Positions 33,101-41,972 of a stretch of DNA of 64,000 nucleotides are shown piece by piece. The stretch's first letter is position 1; every line of letters starts with the position of its first letter. Source of the stretch: Brevibacterium antiquum (GTDB taxonomy: Bacteria; Actinomycetota; Actinomycetes; Actinomycetales; Brevibacteriaceae). The position numbers and the translations under genes were made by a program. A model generated the notes under the pieces. It did not search any database and was not told the origin of the DNA. It saw only the letters and a program-made list of their open reading frames with translations. The stretch lies in the NCBI RefSeq assembly GCF_016107655.1, contig NZ_JABASX010000004.1:326096-390095 (forward strand), in the 5' to 3' direction.

Positions 33101-35716
33101 TCAGCTCGGTGTCACCGTGCCGTTGCTGCCGTTGACGCTCACCGTCTGTCCCGAGGTGAAGCGGCTGGTGGCATCGCGGACGGCCATGACTGCGGGCAGG
33201 CCCAGCTCACGGGCTGTGACCGCCCCGTGGGAGAGCGCACCGCCGCTTTCCGTGATGACGCCGCTGGCCTGGTAGAACAGAGCCGTCCAAGCCGGGTTCG
33301 TGGTTCGGGCGACGAGGATCGCCCCGTCCGGGAAGGACGAGAAGTCCTCGGGACTGTGGACGACGAAGACCTCGCCCGTGACCTCGCCGGGACTGCCGGC
33401 AGTTCCCTTGATGAAGTCACCGTCCGTGTCATCACCGACCTCGGGGGCACGACCGTGCTCCCATTCGGGGGTCCGCTCGACCGCTTCCTGGTACCCGGCC
33501 CTGTTCTTCTCCGCGATCGCAGTCAGGTCGGCCAGAGCCTCGGCGGGGGAACGCTGCCCGTTGCTGGGGCCAGCGGAATCTCCGGCGGGGGAGTGCTGCC
33601 CGTCGGCAGCGCGGATCGCCGCGTTGAGAGGCTCATAGTTGATGAAGTAGACATCCATGGGATCGGTGAGGACACCGTGGTCGACGAGTCGCTGACCCAG
33701 CTCGCGCAGAGCCCGCCGCATCGGCAGCGTCAGGCGTGTGGTCTGGTAGTGCTCCAGGTCATCGAGCGCCGTGTACGAGCGTGCCAGGCGGATGACCTCC
33801 TGCACCAGATAGCGCAGCTTCTCCGGGGCGGCATTGATCACGGCCCGCTCGGTCTCGGCCTGCAGGACCTTGCGCTCCAGATCGGAGTCTGCCGAGGCGT
33901 TCGCAGCTCGATCGGCCAGCAGGCGGACCTGATCGAGGACGATGTGCGGGGCCTCGACCCAGGTCGGATGGTAGGCGTCGAAGTCGAGTTCCCGGTGGCC
34001 GTGCTTGGCGAGGAAGGTCGCGAACTCGTCGAAGAACTCGGGGAAGTCACCGAGGACCGCCAGCCCGTCCTCGCCAGTGTGGCTGCGCAGCGTCGACAAC
34101 AGTTCGGGATTGCTGCGCACAATGCGTGAGAGCTCCCAGAGTTCGGCGTTGACCTGCGAGGTCTTCGTCTCCGTCGATGCCAGCAGTCGCTCGAAAACGA
34201 GGCGCGCCGTCTCTTTGTCCACTGCCATCTCGAGCATGTGCGAGAGCGCACCGTAGAGTGTCTGCTGGGTCAGGGAGATCGCGATGTTGGGGCGGAAGTA
34301 CTCCGTGCCGAGGTCGCTGATGGCGATCACGTGATCCCACACCTCGGCCAGCGATTTGTCCTCCAGCGGTTCGTGGGAGAGCTTGCCGATGCCCATGAGG
34401 TACGTGTCGAGGTCTCGCATCCACCGCACGGGAAGTTCCTGCACCCACCCGAACTGAGAGGCGATCTCCGGCAGCGATTCGGTGATGGTCTCCACGCTGG
34501 AGAGCATCGTCGTCGGCAGTCTCCCGGCGTAGAGATCGACGGCCGTCTGGTTGCCGTAGATGTAGAAGTCACGCATCACGAACCACTTGTCGTCAAACGG
34601 CGGCAGACCCATGAGGTCGAAGCTGTGGTTGAGTGAGTAGTGGAATCCTGCCTCGACGAGGTCCCAGGTCAGAGGCGTGACCGGAGTGGGGAATCGTTCG
34701 GCCGATTCGTCGCGGGTCCAGCGGGGTGCGACGCGAGTGATCGGCCGCGACTGCAGGAGGAAGAGGTCGTCACCGCTGAAGGCCCACTCGATGTCCTGCG
34801 GGAAGCCGAAATGATCCTCCGCGCGGACGGAGAGCTCGGCCACCACTCGGGCCTGCTCCGCAGTCAGTGCCGGACGAGTCCGCTGATCCTCGCCGAGGTG
34901 GACCTCCTTCGTCCGCGCATCGTCGTGTTCGTCCCGTCCGTTGTGATCGCCGCGCCCGTCGTCGTTCACCGCGTCGGCTTCCTTAGGCTCACGCATGACG
35001 AGGGCCTTCGGTTTGTCCGCGATCTCGGTCGCGACCTGGGTTCCGTCGGCGCGGGCGATCCGGAATTCGTCGACGGGTTCCTCCCCGCCGACGACGGTCT
35101 CGCCCAGTCCGAACGCCGCATTGATGAGGACTTCGTCCGTGTTGCCGCGCACTGGGTCGACGGAGAACGCGACCCCGGCAGCCTCCTCAGCTCCGACTGC
35201 GACCATGAGCTGGACGACGACGGCCATCTTCGCCTCCAGCTGTTCCACGCCGAGCTGTTGGCGGTAACGGAAGGCGTGCGGATTCCACAGGGAGGCATAG
35301 CAGTCGCGCACCGCCTCGGCGATGGATTTCGTTCCGCGAACCCCGAGGTAGGTGTCGTGCTGTCCGGCGAAGGCCGCCCCGGGCAGATCCTCCATGGTCC
35401 CCGAGGAGCGGACCGCCACGGCCTGACCGTTCAGGCCGGCAGCCTGGGCCGCCGCCTCGAAGTCGACCAGCCACGCATCGGGGACTGGGGTGCTGCGGAT
35501 GAGATCGCCGATCGCCTCGGCGGGGTGGTCTGTGTCCATGAGCTCGCTGATCCGCGACTGCAGGGGTGCGACGAACCGAGTGTAGGCCTCGGCGGTGACG
35601 ATGAAGCCGCCAGGCACGGGCAGATGCTGCGCGGACTTCGCGAGGCTGGCGCCCTTACCGCCGCTGGTCGCCAGTTCGGTGGCGAGAGGATCGGTGAAGC
35701 TGAGGGTGAGGGTCAC
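33101..35716 (-). CDS. PEP-synthase-like dikinase, candidate rifampicin phosphotransferase
   Basis: 871 residues from GTG 35716 (TAGGAG 7 nt upstream). Domain order as in PEP synthase and rifampicin phosphotransferase: ATP-grasp (about 1-320; GGKGASLAK, VAVRSSGTMEDLPGAAFAGQHDTYLG, FGLGETVV, FGFPQDIEWAF, LLQSRPIT), a helical middle domain, and a C-terminal swivelling phospho-His domain (about 765-871) with GGALSHGAVTARELGLPAV, catalytic His830. The length and His position are close to the Listeria rifampicin phosphotransferase (867 residues, His825). It lacks the PEP-binding TIM barrel of true PpsA. A charged insert with DDGRGDHNGRDEHDD-like sequence (about 245-270) is unusual. The substrate is unproven. 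Confidence 0.75.
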   Translation of the reverse strand: MTLTLSFTDPLATELATSGGKGASLAKSAQHLPVPGGFIVTAEAYTRFVAPLQSRISELMDTDHPAEAIGDLIRSTPVPDAWLVDFEAAAQAAGLNGQAVAVRSSGTMEDLPGAAFAGQHDTYLGVRGTKSIAEAVRDCYASLWNPHAFRYRQQLGVEQLEAKMAVVVQLMVAVGAEEAAGVAFSVDPVRGNTDEVLINAAFGLGETVVGGEEPVDEFRIARADGTQVATEIADKPKALVMREPKEADAVNDDGRGDHNGRDEHDDARTKEVHLGEDQRTRPALTAEQARVVAELSVRAEDHFGFPQDIEWAFSGDDLFLLQSRPITRVAPRWTRDESAERFPTPVTPLTWDLVEAGFHYSLNHSFDLMGLPPFDDKWFVMRDFYIYGNQTAVDLYAGRLPTTMLSSVETITESLPEIASQFGWVQELPVRWMRDLDTYLMGIGKLSHEPLEDKSLAEVWDHVIAISDLGTEYFRPNIAISLTQQTLYGALSHMLEMAVDKETARLVFERLLASTETKTSQVNAELWELSRIVRSNPELLSTLRSHTGEDGLAVLGDFPEFFDEFATFLAKHGHRELDFDAYHPTWVEAPHIVLDQVRLLADRAANASADSDLERKVLQAETERAVINAAPEKLRYLVQEVIRLARSYTALDDLEHYQTTRLTLPMRRALRELGQRLVDHGVLTDPMDVYFINYEPLNAAIRAADGQHSPAGDSAGPSNGQRSPAEALADLTAIAEKNRAGYQEAVERTPEWEHGRAPEVGDDTDGDFIKGTAGSPGEVTGEVFVVHSPEDFSSFPDGAILVARTTNPAWTALFYQASGVITESGGALSHGAVTARELGLPAVMAVRDATSRFTSGQTVSVNGSNGTVTPS

Positions 35717-35786
35717 GAGTGCTCCTAGAGGGGTCTCAGGTGGGGCGGGCTGATATCGAGGGGACAGTGGACGGTGGTCGATCAGG

Positions 35787-36878
35787 TCACAGACGGACGC
35801 GACGCAGGCCCAGAAGCAGCCAGCCGCCCACCGCACTGACGAGGCCGATTCCGATGACCAGAGGCCAGAAGAACGCGGCAACGATGAGTACCGGTACCCA
35901 GACCATAACTGCTGCGAAGCCGCCGAGGAGGCGGAAGAATGTGACAGTATTGCGACCGTCCGCGCGCGATCCGGCAAAGGCTGCTGCTCCGAGCACGGGA
36001 GCAAAGAGCCACATGAGCGCGAGCCCGACCCAGCGCAGGACCGTGATCGCAGGACTCGCTGCGGCGGGTGGCCCGTCAGCCGCGGCTGGCCCGTCAGCCG
36101 CGGCTGGCCCGTCAGCCGCGGCTGTGGAGGTATCACGCTGCAGGTCCAGAAACGCCTTCGCGAACGTGACCGATGCACCCGGTGTTCTGCGGGCGACTTT
36201 GAGCGCCTTCGCCTGGATCCGCTCGAAGGTCTCTTCGTCGGGACAGTTCACCGAAACCTCGTCGAGGGCCGATCCCAGCGCCGAGGCGACCTCGGCCTCC
36301 CATACGGATCGATCCTGGCCATTGCGATCAGGAATCATGATCGGCTTCCCGCGGACCACCTCGGCGCGGGAGCGGAACCTGTCAGGAGTCGAATAGAACA
36401 GGCCCACCGGGATCACCTCGAGATCGATGCCCTCCTCGAGCAGGGTGCAGGCGATGCGGGCAGCACCGGATTTGTAGGGTTGGGGTCGGTGGCCCCATTC
36501 GCTGCTGGCTTCGGGGAAGATGCCGAGGTCACCGCCTCGGCGAAGGTGTGCAGTGCCGGCTTCGACCGGGCTGGCCACCGATGCTGGGTCGAGGTTGTAG
36601 CGCTCGACATCCTTGGGGCGGACGACGGGGATGCCGGCGATGAAGAGGCGGAGGAACCAGCTGCGGATGAGCTGGATCGAGACGAGGAACTGCGCTCGCG
36701 GGAATGCGGCGAGCACCTGATGGCCGTCGATGGCACCATTGCGGTGACTGGAGATGATGAGGCGCGGACGCTGGTTCGCGCTACCTGCGGAGTCCTCATC
36801 GCTGAGGTCGAGGACGCGGATGCGACCGAAGTACAGGGTGCGCATGGCGGCGTTGATGAACCTGTGACCCCACCTCAT
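35787..36878 (-). CDS. PlsC-like lysophospholipid/glycerol-phosphate acyltransferase
   Basis: 363 residues from ATG 36878; ATG 36929 (adding 17 residues and overlapping the upstream gene) is possible. The acyltransferase block is SSHRNGAIDG (43-52), in which His45 and Asp51 are separated by five residues rather than four, a variant also seen in HPNALID-type members; then VVRPKDV, GIFPEASSEWG and GAARIACTLLEEGIDLEVIPVGLFY. A tail of three AAADGP repeats (18-bp units at 36072-36125) leads to three membrane helices at the C-terminus. Probably membrane-bound and acting in phospholipid or glycolipid acylation. Confidence 0.8.
   Translation of the reverse strand: MRWGHRFINAAMRTLYFGRIRVLDLSDEDSAGSANQRPRLIISSHRNGAIDGHQVLAAFPRAQFLVSIQLIRSWFLRLFIAGIPVVRPKDVERYNLDPASVASPVEAGTAHLRRGGDLGIFPEASSEWGHRPQPYKSGAARIACTLLEEGIDLEVIPVGLFYSTPDRFRSRAEVVRGKPIMIPDRNGQDRSVWEAEVASALGSALDEVSVNCPDEETFERIQAKALKVARRTPGASVTFAKAFLDLQRDTSTAAADGPAAADGPAAADGPPAAASPAITVLRWVGLALMWLFAPVLGAAAFAGSRADGRNTVTFFRLLGGFAAVMVWVPVLIVAAFFWPLVIGIGLVSAVGGWLLLGLRRVRL
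36072..36125. repeat. 18-bp in-frame tandem repeat, three copies
   Basis: CCCGTCAGCCGCGGCTGG repeats from 36072, 36090 and 36108 (last copy with one change). On the minus strand it encodes AAADGP repeats between the catalytic and membrane parts of the acyltransferase. Confidence 0.92.
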
Positions 36879-36912
36879 GGTGGAATCAGCCTGCTGGGAG
36901 GCCTCCGATCGC

Positions 36913-37308
36913 TCAGCCTTCGAGGACATCACGGAGTCGTTCAAGGTCCTTCTGCACGGCAGCGGTGTCGCGGGCGAATTCCTCATCGCTGACGTTCGGG
37001 AGGCGGTAGACGGTGAAGACGACTTCGCTGACATCATCGTTGTGGAGAATACGCAGCGGATTGTGCACGGCGGTGCCGTCGGGGAAGATCACGTCGTGGT
37101 CGAGGATCCCGACCTCGATGCCGGGTCGGAAGCTGACCTCGACCTCACCCATCGGCGAGTCAGTGATCCACCGTCCGGCGTCATTGCGAATGCCTTCGCT
37201 CAGGCCGGCTGCCCACTGCGGCAGGTTGGCCGGATTTCCGGCGAAGACCGCGATGTCGGAGGGGTCTCGGCGGATCGTCTGTGAGATGTGGCGCGCGTCG
37301 AAGCTCAT
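36913..37308 (-). CDS. SRPBCC-family protein
   Basis: 131 residues. MSFDARHISQTIRRDPSDIAVFAGNPANLPQWAAGLSEGI and then SPMGEVEVSFRP and DHDVIFPDG with the last helix EEFARDTAAVQKDLERLRDVLEG match the SRPBCC/START-like ligand-binding fold. The ligand is unknown. The start is ATG 37308. It lies just upstream of the acyltransferase on the same strand (35 bp), so the two may be cotranscribed. A different SRPBCC fragment is at 7281. Confidence 0.8.
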   Translation of the reverse strand: MSFDARHISQTIRRDPSDIAVFAGNPANLPQWAAGLSEGIRNDAGRWITDSPMGEVEVSFRPGIEVGILDHDVIFPDGTAVHNPLRILHNDDVSEVVFTVYRLPNVSDEEFARDTAAVQKDLERLRDVLEG

Positions 37309-37402
37309 GCACCAAGTGCACCACAGGAGCCACGATCCGGCCAGAGGCCGCGGGCGCGTGCCCGGCGATACTGTGACCGCGCCCGTTCGGCAGAGGCAGC
37401 CG

Positions 37403-38920
37403 CTATCCGGCGGCGACCTCGCTGCGGAGTTTGTGCTTGAGCAGTTTGCCCGAGGGGTTGCGGGGGAGCTCTTCGGTGATGATGACCTCGCGCGGCAGCT
37501 TGTACCGGGCAAGCTTGTCAGCCAGATAGTCACGCAGCTCCTCGACGTCGAATGGCTGACCATCGGCGGTGGTGATGAATGCGACGATTCGATCGCCCCA
37601 CTCGGCATCCGGCTTCGCCACCACTGCGACATCGGCAACCCGCTCGTGGGCGATGATCGCCTCCTCCACCTCGAGGGAGTAGACGTTCTCTCCGCCGACG
37701 ATCATGACGTCCTTGCTGCGGTCGACGATGAAGAGGTAGCCGTCCTCGTCAAGCGTTGCGATATCTCCGGTCTTGTACCAGTCTCCTTCGAAGGCCGCCC
37801 TCGTCGCCTCGGGGTTGTTGAGATATTCGCGCATGCGGGTATCACCAGTGAACCAGATTTCGCCCGTGTCTCCGGGGCCGGCCTCTGTGCCGTCGGCCTT
37901 GACGACACGCATGGCATTGCCGACCATCGCCGTTCGGCCGACCGAACCGGCCTTGCGCAACTGGTCCTCCGGCCTGAGCATGCAGCCGGTGGGTCCCATT
38001 TCGCTCATGCCGAACAGGTTGAAGAACTGATCGGTCCCATAGGCGTCGATGAGCATGGCCGCGGTCGACCGATCGATGGGGGACCCGCCGTAGTTCCAAC
38101 GCCGGATGGTGGAGAAGTCATAGTCTGCGAAGTCGAGGCCGAGCTTCTTCGCCGTCATCACCGGTGCAACATAGGCGATGGTCGGACCGAAGAAGGTGGT
38201 GATCTTCTCCTCGGCGATGATCGTCATCGAATCCACCGGATGGAACGCACGTTGGAGCACGATCGTGCCGCCGGTGAGGATAGTGGGGAGCAGGCTGATG
38301 TTCAGCGGAGCCGAATGCCAGATCGGCATGCAGATGAGATAGCGGTCGTCGCTGCGATAACCCATGTTGAGGTTGATCAGGGTCGCGACCTGGGACATGT
38401 TGCGGTGCGAATGCACGCACCCCTTGGGTGAGCTGGTGGTCCCCGAGGTGTAGAGGATCTGCGCCACGTGTTCGTCTGTGAAATCACCCGGTTCGCCGGG
38501 TTCGGCCGCCGCCAGCGCAGAGTCGAAGCTGCCCGGCGCCGCGGATTCGGTCTCCAACCAGGTGATGCCCGGGGCACCCGCACGCGCCGTTTCGGCCAGC
38601 TCGGCGCTGACGATTCCCAGCTTCGCACCGGAGTGCTCGATCGTGTACTTGACCTCAGGAGCCTGCAGCTTGTGATTGACCGGAACGACGATGGCTCCCA
38701 GATACCAGGCGCCGAAGGCAGCGAAGACGAACCCGGGTACGTTGAACGTCATGATTCCGACGGTGTCACCAGCCACGATGCCGTTGTTCTCGAGCACACG
38801 TGCCGCCTTGAGAGCGTGGTGTCGAAGTTCGGCATAGGTGTACCTCTCATCCCCATAGACCAGAGCTTCGTGATCCGGGTCGCGTAGGACGGTGGAATCG
38901 AGCATAGTACCGAGCTTCAT
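37403..38920 (-). CDS. AMP-binding acyl-CoA synthetase
   Basis: 505 residues, class I adenylate-forming enzyme that activates a carboxylic acid to its CoA thioester through an acyl-AMP. Motifs: P-loop LYTSGTTSSPKGCVHSHRN (about 151-169), FNLFGMSEMGPTG (about 294-306), GEIWFTGD, DWYKTGDIATLDEDGYLFIVDRSKDVMIVGGENVYSLEVE (A8 hinge, about 390-430), and the C-terminal Lys in PRNPSGKLLKHKLR. Length fits FadD/crotonobetaine-CoA-ligase-like enzymes. Divergent from a TetR gene and near an AidB-like dehydrogenase, so the three probably form a fatty- or organic-acid catabolic unit. Confidence 0.92.
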   Translation of the reverse strand: MKLGTMLDSTVLRDPDHEALVYGDERYTYAELRHHALKAARVLENNGIVAGDTVGIMTFNVPGFVFAAFGAWYLGAIVVPVNHKLQAPEVKYTIEHSGAKLGIVSAELAETARAGAPGITWLETESAAPGSFDSALAAAEPGEPGDFTDEHVAQILYTSGTTSSPKGCVHSHRNMSQVATLINLNMGYRSDDRYLICMPIWHSAPLNISLLPTILTGGTIVLQRAFHPVDSMTIIAEEKITTFFGPTIAYVAPVMTAKKLGLDFADYDFSTIRRWNYGGSPIDRSTAAMLIDAYGTDQFFNLFGMSEMGPTGCMLRPEDQLRKAGSVGRTAMVGNAMRVVKADGTEAGPGDTGEIWFTGDTRMREYLNNPEATRAAFEGDWYKTGDIATLDEDGYLFIVDRSKDVMIVGGENVYSLEVEEAIIAHERVADVAVVAKPDAEWGDRIVAFITTADGQPFDVEELRDYLADKLARYKLPREVIITEELPRNPSGKLLKHKLRSEVAAG

Positions 38921-38948
38921 TGCTTCTCCTTGTGACGAGTGTCATACT

Positions 38949-38973
38949 TTCAACAATTGAACCATGATTCATT
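38949..38973. promoter_or_regulatory. Candidate TetR operator in divergent gap
   Basis: TTCAACAATTGAA (38949-38961) is a perfect 5-3-5 palindrome, and the following CCATGATTCA adds a further inverted TTCA half-site. It is centred between the acyl-CoA ligase start (38920) and the TetR start (38993) and would cover both promoters. Inference from symmetry and position. Confidence 0.5.
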
Positions 38974-38992
38974 TCTTTGGGGAAGGGGTGCC

Positions 38993-39595
38993 GTGGCCTA
39001 TCGCGAAACTCCCAGAACTCGTGCCAAGGCCGAACAGCGGCGAGCCCGGGTCGAACGCGCAACCCACCATGTCATCGCCTCGGGCGGGTTCGCCTCGGCG
39101 AGCATTGCCGCTGTTGCACGCAAGGCCGAGTGCAGCGCCGGCCTCATCTACACCTACTACGACAACCGCGACGAGCTGCTGGGGATCGTGTTTGCTCGAG
39201 CCGCTGGCCACGAACTCGCCGTGATCGAGGCGGCTGTCGCAGCGTCGACGAATGCGGCGGACGTTGTCAGCTCGGTCGTCGATGTCTTCATCCGCCGCGC
39301 GGTTGCCGGCCGCACCCTCGCTCACGCGCTCCTGTTCGAGGAGGTCCCCGACACAGTGCAGATCGAGCGCCGAGCACTGCGGCGCGGGTACGTGGCCGTG
39401 ATCGCCGAAGGCTTGACCCACCGGTACACCGTCGATGTCCCCGCCGAGGTGGTGGCCAGGTCCGTGGTCGGATCCATCTCCGAGAACCTCGTTGACCTTC
39501 TCGATCCAGACCGGGCTCCTCCAGGCGCCTCCGAGGTCGAATCACTCATCACCGCACTGTCCACATTCGCGCGCACCGCCCTAGGAGAACAATGA
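38993..39595 (+). CDS. TetR-family regulator
   Basis: 200 residues from GTG 38993 (GGGGAAGGGG upstream). The DNA-binding domain spans about 10-60: ATHHVIASGGFASASIAAVARKAECSAGLIYTYYDNRDELLGIVFA. The C-terminal ligand domain resembles those of regulators of acyl-CoA metabolism. It overlaps the acyl-CoA dehydrogenase gene (ATGA at 39592) and is divergent from the acyl-CoA ligase, so an acyl-CoA-type effector is likely. The candidate operator is at 38949-38973. Confidence 0.88.
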   Translation: MAYRETPRTRAKAEQRRARVERATHHVIASGGFASASIAAVARKAECSAGLIYTYYDNRDELLGIVFARAAGHELAVIEAAVAASTNAADVVSSVVDVFIRRAVAGRTLAHALLFEEVPDTVQIERRALRRGYVAVIAEGLTHRYTVDVPAEVVARSVVGSISENLVDLLDPDRAPPGASEVESLITALSTFARTALGEQ

Positions 39596-41289
39596 CCCAC
39601 GCACCCTCTGCAGCCCGACCGGAAGCAACGACCCGGCCCAGCACATCCGCCACGCACGATGTCTTCAACCAGGCGCCACCTCGGCGAGACATCAACGAAT
39701 TCACCCTCAACACGGCACTCCTCGAGGCCGTGGGCAGATACGCGCCCCATGCGTCGAGGGCTGAGCTGGAGCGGATCGGTGAACTCGTCGGCAGTGCCGA
39801 CTTCATCAATGATGCGCGCTTGGCCAACGAACACGGACCGGAGCTGAAGACCCACGATGAGTGGGGCAACCGCATCGATGCGATCGAGTTCCATCCCGCC
39901 TATCACCGCATCATCGGCGAAGCACTGCGCAGCGGCGCGCACTCACACGCCTGGAGCCATCCCGGTCCGGGTGCGAGCGCGGACCGTGCCGCGAGATTCA
40001 TGCTCTTCTCCCAGATCGAACCCGGCCATGCCTGTCCGGTGTCGATGACCCATGCCGTCATCCCGTCTCTGCAGGCCGACCCGTCCTTGGCCGATTTCTG
40101 GGTCCCGAAGGCCACGGCGAACGACTACGACCCGAGGCGCATCGACCCGGCTGAGAAGAGCGCGGTCACCTTCGGAATGGCGATGACCGAGAAGCAGGGC
40201 GGCTCGGACGTACGCGCGAACACCACCCGCGCGGTCCCGGACGGCGACCGCTACCTCATCACCGGACACAAATGGTTCTGCTCAGCCCCGCAGTCCGATG
40301 CCTTCCTCGTCCTCGCCCACCTCGAAGAGGGGCTGAGCTGCTTCATCGTCCCGCGCATCCTGCCCGGTGGCGAGCTCAACACGGTGCGGATACAGAGACT
40401 CAAGGACAAGCTGGGCAACAGATCCAATGCCTCCTCCGAGATCGAATTCGAATCCACCGCCGGGTGGCTGCTGGGTCAGCCGGGCACGGGCGTGCGCACG
40501 ATCATCGAGATGGTGTCCCAAACTCGGCTCGACTGCATCCTCGGCTCCACCGCGGGCATGCGCCAGTCCGTGGCAGAAGCCGCCTGGCACGCTCGAGGAC
40601 GGGCCGCGTTCGGGGCGACGCTGATCGAAGCGCCGCTGATGCGCGCCGTCATCGCCGATCTGCAGCTCGAAGCCGAAGCGGCCACCTTCACCGCCATGCA
40701 CCTGGCCTCCGTCCACGACGATGACAGCGTGGAGGCGGCCGATTTCCGGCGATTGGCCACAGCCGTCGGCAAGTACTGGATCTGCAAACGCGGACCCGAG
40801 CACGCCTACGAAGCGCTCGAATGCCTGGGCGGAAACGGGTATACCGAAGCCTTCCCGCTGGCCCGCCGGTACCGTGAACAGCCGGTGATGGCCGTGTGGG
40901 AAGGCTCCGGCAACGTCATCGTCCTCGACGTGCTGCGCGCCCTGGGTCGTGAGCCGCGGACGGCGAAGGCCTTCCTGGGCTTCCTCGAAACCGGGCTTGG
41001 CCGCCATCCGGACTTCGATGCTGCCTTTGAGGCGCTCGCCGGTTCCCTCCAAAGTTCACTCGAAGCTGTGACCAGCGGAGATCCTGCCAGGCTCGCAGGC
41101 GTCCAGCGCAGTGGCCGAGTGCTGGTGGAGAAGATGGCACTGCTCATGCAGGCCACGATCCTCTTCGAATCCGCCCCCACCGAGGTGGCTGCCGGGTTCG
41201 CGTCGGCACGGCTGGGTCCCAATCGGGGCCGGGAATACGGTGCCCTGCCCAGCGACGTCGACATCGACTTCCTCGTCGAACGTGCCTGA
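39592..41289 (+). CDS. AidB-like acyl-CoA dehydrogenase
   Basis: 565 residues. The FAD-dependent acyl-CoA dehydrogenase fold carries an N-terminal extension as in AidB: DVFNQAPPRRDINEF (22-36), THAVIPSLQ, FGMAMTEKQGGSDVRANTTRA (about 190-210), ITGHKWFCSAPQSDAFLVLA, RLKDKLGNRSNASSEIEF (about 268-285), and YEALECLGGNGYTEAFPLARRYREQPVMAVWEGSGNVI near 408-445 with the AidB-type Arg/Trp signature. AidB of E. coli is linked to the alkylation response, but its catalytic role is debated; here the context argues for acyl-CoA metabolism. Translationally coupled to the TetR gene. Confidence 0.92.
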   Translation: MTHAPSAARPEATTRPSTSATHDVFNQAPPRRDINEFTLNTALLEAVGRYAPHASRAELERIGELVGSADFINDARLANEHGPELKTHDEWGNRIDAIEFHPAYHRIIGEALRSGAHSHAWSHPGPGASADRAARFMLFSQIEPGHACPVSMTHAVIPSLQADPSLADFWVPKATANDYDPRRIDPAEKSAVTFGMAMTEKQGGSDVRANTTRAVPDGDRYLITGHKWFCSAPQSDAFLVLAHLEEGLSCFIVPRILPGGELNTVRIQRLKDKLGNRSNASSEIEFESTAGWLLGQPGTGVRTIIEMVSQTRLDCILGSTAGMRQSVAEAAWHARGRAAFGATLIEAPLMRAVIADLQLEAEAATFTAMHLASVHDDDSVEAADFRRLATAVGKYWICKRGPEHAYEALECLGGNGYTEAFPLARRYREQPVMAVWEGSGNVIVLDVLRALGREPRTAKAFLGFLETGLGRHPDFDAAFEALAGSLQSSLEAVTSGDPARLAGVQRSGRVLVEKMALLMQATILFESAPTEVAAGFASARLGPNRGREYGALPSDVDIDFLVERA

Positions 41290-41363
41290 GTCAGCCATCG
41301 ACCTGAGTCAACCATCGAAGTTGGTCAGCGGTTGGGCCGGGTCAGCTGCTGAGGTGTGTCGGC

Positions 41364-41810
41364 TCAGCCCCGGCGGTGGGCGGATCGGCAGCGGCGCCGG
41401 TCGAGGCGGAGGGTGCGCGAGCGGATCCTCAGCAGGCGCGTCACGCATTCCGGAGGTCCGTTGAAGTCCGGGCGAACCATGCGTCTGAGACTTGGGCGGG
41501 GAGCATTGTGTTCGTCGGGCGCCCAGTCCTCGTCGCGGCGCTGCCCGAACTCCGAGCGGTCGATGAAGGCTTGGAGTTCGGTGATGAGCTTCAGCTGGAG
41601 GTCGTCGACCGAATCGATGCCCTCGGAGTATTCGAGGGAGATGTCGACGGACTCCCAGTTGGCGACGACCCTGACGATCCACTTTCGTGAGTCGGCCGGG
41701 TCGTGATTCATTCCGTAGCCGTCCCATTCGTCGTTGGCGAACATGCCGAGAACGACTGGAGCGATGACCTTGTTGAGGAGGAACTCTTCCGTCAATTCGG
41801 TGTTGTCCAT
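41364..41810 (-). CDS. Small protein of unknown function
   Basis: 148 residues from ATG 41810, with GGGAG about 5 nt upstream. The first 95 residues look like a real folded protein (MDNTELTEEFLLNKVIAPVV, WIVRVVANWESVDISLEYSE, LQLKLITELQAFIDRSEFG). The last 50 are Arg-rich and may be disordered. I do not recognise the family. It stands alone between the AidB-like gene (convergent) and a divergent pseudouridine synthase; the 161-bp gap to 41972 holds both promoters. Confidence 0.7.
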   Translation of the reverse strand: MDNTELTEEFLLNKVIAPVVLGMFANDEWDGYGMNHDPADSRKWIVRVVANWESVDISLEYSEGIDSVDDLQLKLITELQAFIDRSEFGQRRDEDWAPDEHNAPRPSLRRMVRPDFNGPPECVTRLLRIRSRTLRLDRRRCRSAHRRG

Positions 41811-41959
41811 GTCTCCCACCATAGAACTGTCCGCTCCTGATTGCTCGCATACGCACGGCATTTCTCGCAGACGCGCGGCTGTGTGCTGAATCGTTGGCCA
41901 CGAACGTCTTCGCAGGCCATGCTCGACATCGGGGTCATGTGCGACAACGCGTCGACAGC

Positions 41960-41972
41960 TAGACTGATTCGA
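41960..41972 (+). promoter_or_regulatory. -10-like hexamer giving a leaderless start
   Basis: TAGACT (41960-41965), six bases, then ATG 41972, the same TAGMCT-N6-ATG arrangement as at 12842 and 43039. No Shine-Dalgarno precedes the start. Confidence 0.5.

Noticed and set aside
35719..36396. 225-codon plus-strand frame opposite the acyltransferase
   Set aside because: Shadow of the acyltransferase and its AAADGP repeat.
38118..38420. Minus-strand frame inside the acyl-CoA ligase
   Set aside because: Alternative frame of the same strand; the ligase motifs lie in the long frame.
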